This document shows positions 5,743 through 6,408 of a stretch of 6,408 nt of DNA, one piece after another (position 1 is the first letter of the stretch; each line of letters begins with the position of its first letter). The stretch comes from Comamonadaceae bacterium. GTDB lineage: Bacteria; Pseudomonadota; Gammaproteobacteria; Burkholderiales; Burkholderiaceae. Location: contig CANNNH010000087.1 of assembly GCA_947505915.1 (NCBI GenBank), positions 1-6,408 of the forward strand, written 5' to 3'. The notes beneath the pieces were generated by a model. It saw nothing but the letters and a program-made list of their open reading frames with translations. It made no database searches and had not been told where the DNA came from. Position numbers and translations under genes: made by a program.

Positions 5743-6408
5743 CCCGCGTGACCATCATCGGTGGGGGCTGGGCCGGCTTGGCCGCTGCGGTTCGCGCCAC
5801 CCAAAAAGGCTTTGCGGTGCGCCTGCTTGAAGCCGCCCCGCAATTGGGCGGTCGTGCCAGACGGGTGGTTCATGAAGGGCTGTCCTTGGACAACGGCCAG
5901 CATATTTTGATCGGTGCTTACCGAGATACCTTGCAGCTTTTACAAACAGTGGGCGTCGCTACCGAAGCCACTTTGTTGCGCTTGCCCTTGCATTTAAAAC
6001 GCGGGGATGGTCAGGGGCTTGCCCTAGCCTCTTTACCCGCACCACTGAACCTTTTAGTGGGCGTCTGCATGGCAACTGGTTGGTCTTGGTCAGACAAACT
6101 GAGCTTGCTGCGCGTAGCAACACGCTGGCAAACCCAAGGATTTGTATGCGATGCGCGGGTGACGGTGGCGCAACTGTGCCAAGGCCTGACGCCAAAGGTC
6201 ATGCAAGAACTGATAGAGCCCCTTTGCGTTTCTGCTTTGAACCTGCCAGCCGAACACGCCAGTGGCCAAATTTTTCTCACCGTGCTGAAAGATGCGCTGT
6301 GGTCGGGCAAAGGCAGCAGCGATATGTTGCTGCCCAAGGTGGATTTGGGCAGCCTGATGCCCGACGCCGCCCACGCTTGGTTGACCGCCCATGGCGCAGT
6401 GGTGCAAA
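5739..6408 (+). CDS. hpnE: Hydroxysqualene dehydroxylase HpnE, FAD-dependent (partial, C-terminus off the right edge)
   Basis: HpnE reduces hydroxysqualene to squalene, the last step before squalene-hopene cyclase. The frame is open from TTG at 5739 to the window end, giving 223 codons, roughly half of a protein usually near 430 residues. An N-terminal Rossmann fold binds FAD: TIIGGGWAGLAAA, with G8-x-G10-x-x-G13, then E31 at the end of the second strand and LGGRARR (36-42). The DNGQHILIGAY motif (51-61) and SALNLPAEHASGQIF (165-179) are characteristic of the squalene-associated desaturase-like family. There is no ATG near the N-terminus. TTG at 5739 overlaps the hpnD stop (TTGA) and has GGGG 5 bases upstream. 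GTG at 5748, three codons later, is the alternative but its spacing to that purine run is poor. The overlap implies translational coupling to hpnD. Confidence 0.93.
   Translation, partial: MTRVTIIGGGWAGLAAAVRATQKGFAVRLLEAAPQLGGRARRVVHEGLSLDNGQHILIGAYRDTLQLLQTVGVATEATLLRLPLHLKRGDGQGLALASLPAPLNLLVGVCMATGWSWSDKLSLLRVATRWQTQGFVCDARVTVAQLCQGLTPKVMQELIEPLCVSALNLPAEHASGQIFLTVLKDALWSGKGSSDMLLPKVDLGSLMPDAAHAWLTAHGAVVQ

Noticed and set aside
1..6408. tRNA/rRNA genes, CRISPR arrays, insertion sequences or attachment sites
   Set aside because: The window is read almost entirely as five protein genes. I saw no direct-repeat arrays, transposase fragments or terminal inverted repeats.

Overview
The window looks like the chromosome of a beta-proteobacterium, probably Burkholderiales and possibly Comamonadaceae. 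This placement is an inference from protein style (proteobacterial hpnCDE order, RND family signatures), moderately high GC and heavy TTG/CTG leucine use. It is not proven by any marker gene. Almost every base is coding, and no stretch over 300 bases lacks a gene.

Left part, minus strand (1-4000): a two-gene tripartite-efflux operon. A lipoprotein membrane-fusion (periplasmic adaptor) protein is followed, with a 4-base ATGA overlap, by an AcrB-type RND permease. The permease runs off the left edge of the window; about 972 residues are visible and I estimate 50-80 are missing. No outer-membrane channel gene or TetR-type regulator gene is visible here.

Centre (4001-4089): a compact divergent control region. 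It holds a strong -35 element for the efflux operon and an 18-bp imperfect palindrome of the kind bound by TetR-family repressors, overlapping the predicted efflux -10 and transcription start. It also holds candidate promoter elements for the rightward genes that interleave with the efflux promoter.

Right part, plus strand (4090-6408): the squalene-forming module of hopanoid biosynthesis in the order hpnC, hpnD, hpnE, with hpnE cut by the right edge. By established work on this pathway, HpnD makes presqualene diphosphate from two farnesyl diphosphates, HpnC converts it to hydroxysqualene, and HpnE (FAD-dependent) reduces that to squalene, the substrate of squalene-hopene cyclase.

No wholly new system is evident. 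The points most worth a second look are the shared, possibly co-repressed control region between drug/lipid efflux and squalene synthesis, an in-frame contraction of about 20 residues in HpnC, and hpnC/hpnD starts that lack a Shine-Dalgarno but carry a -10-like motif 7-9 bases before the ATG (possible leaderless expression).
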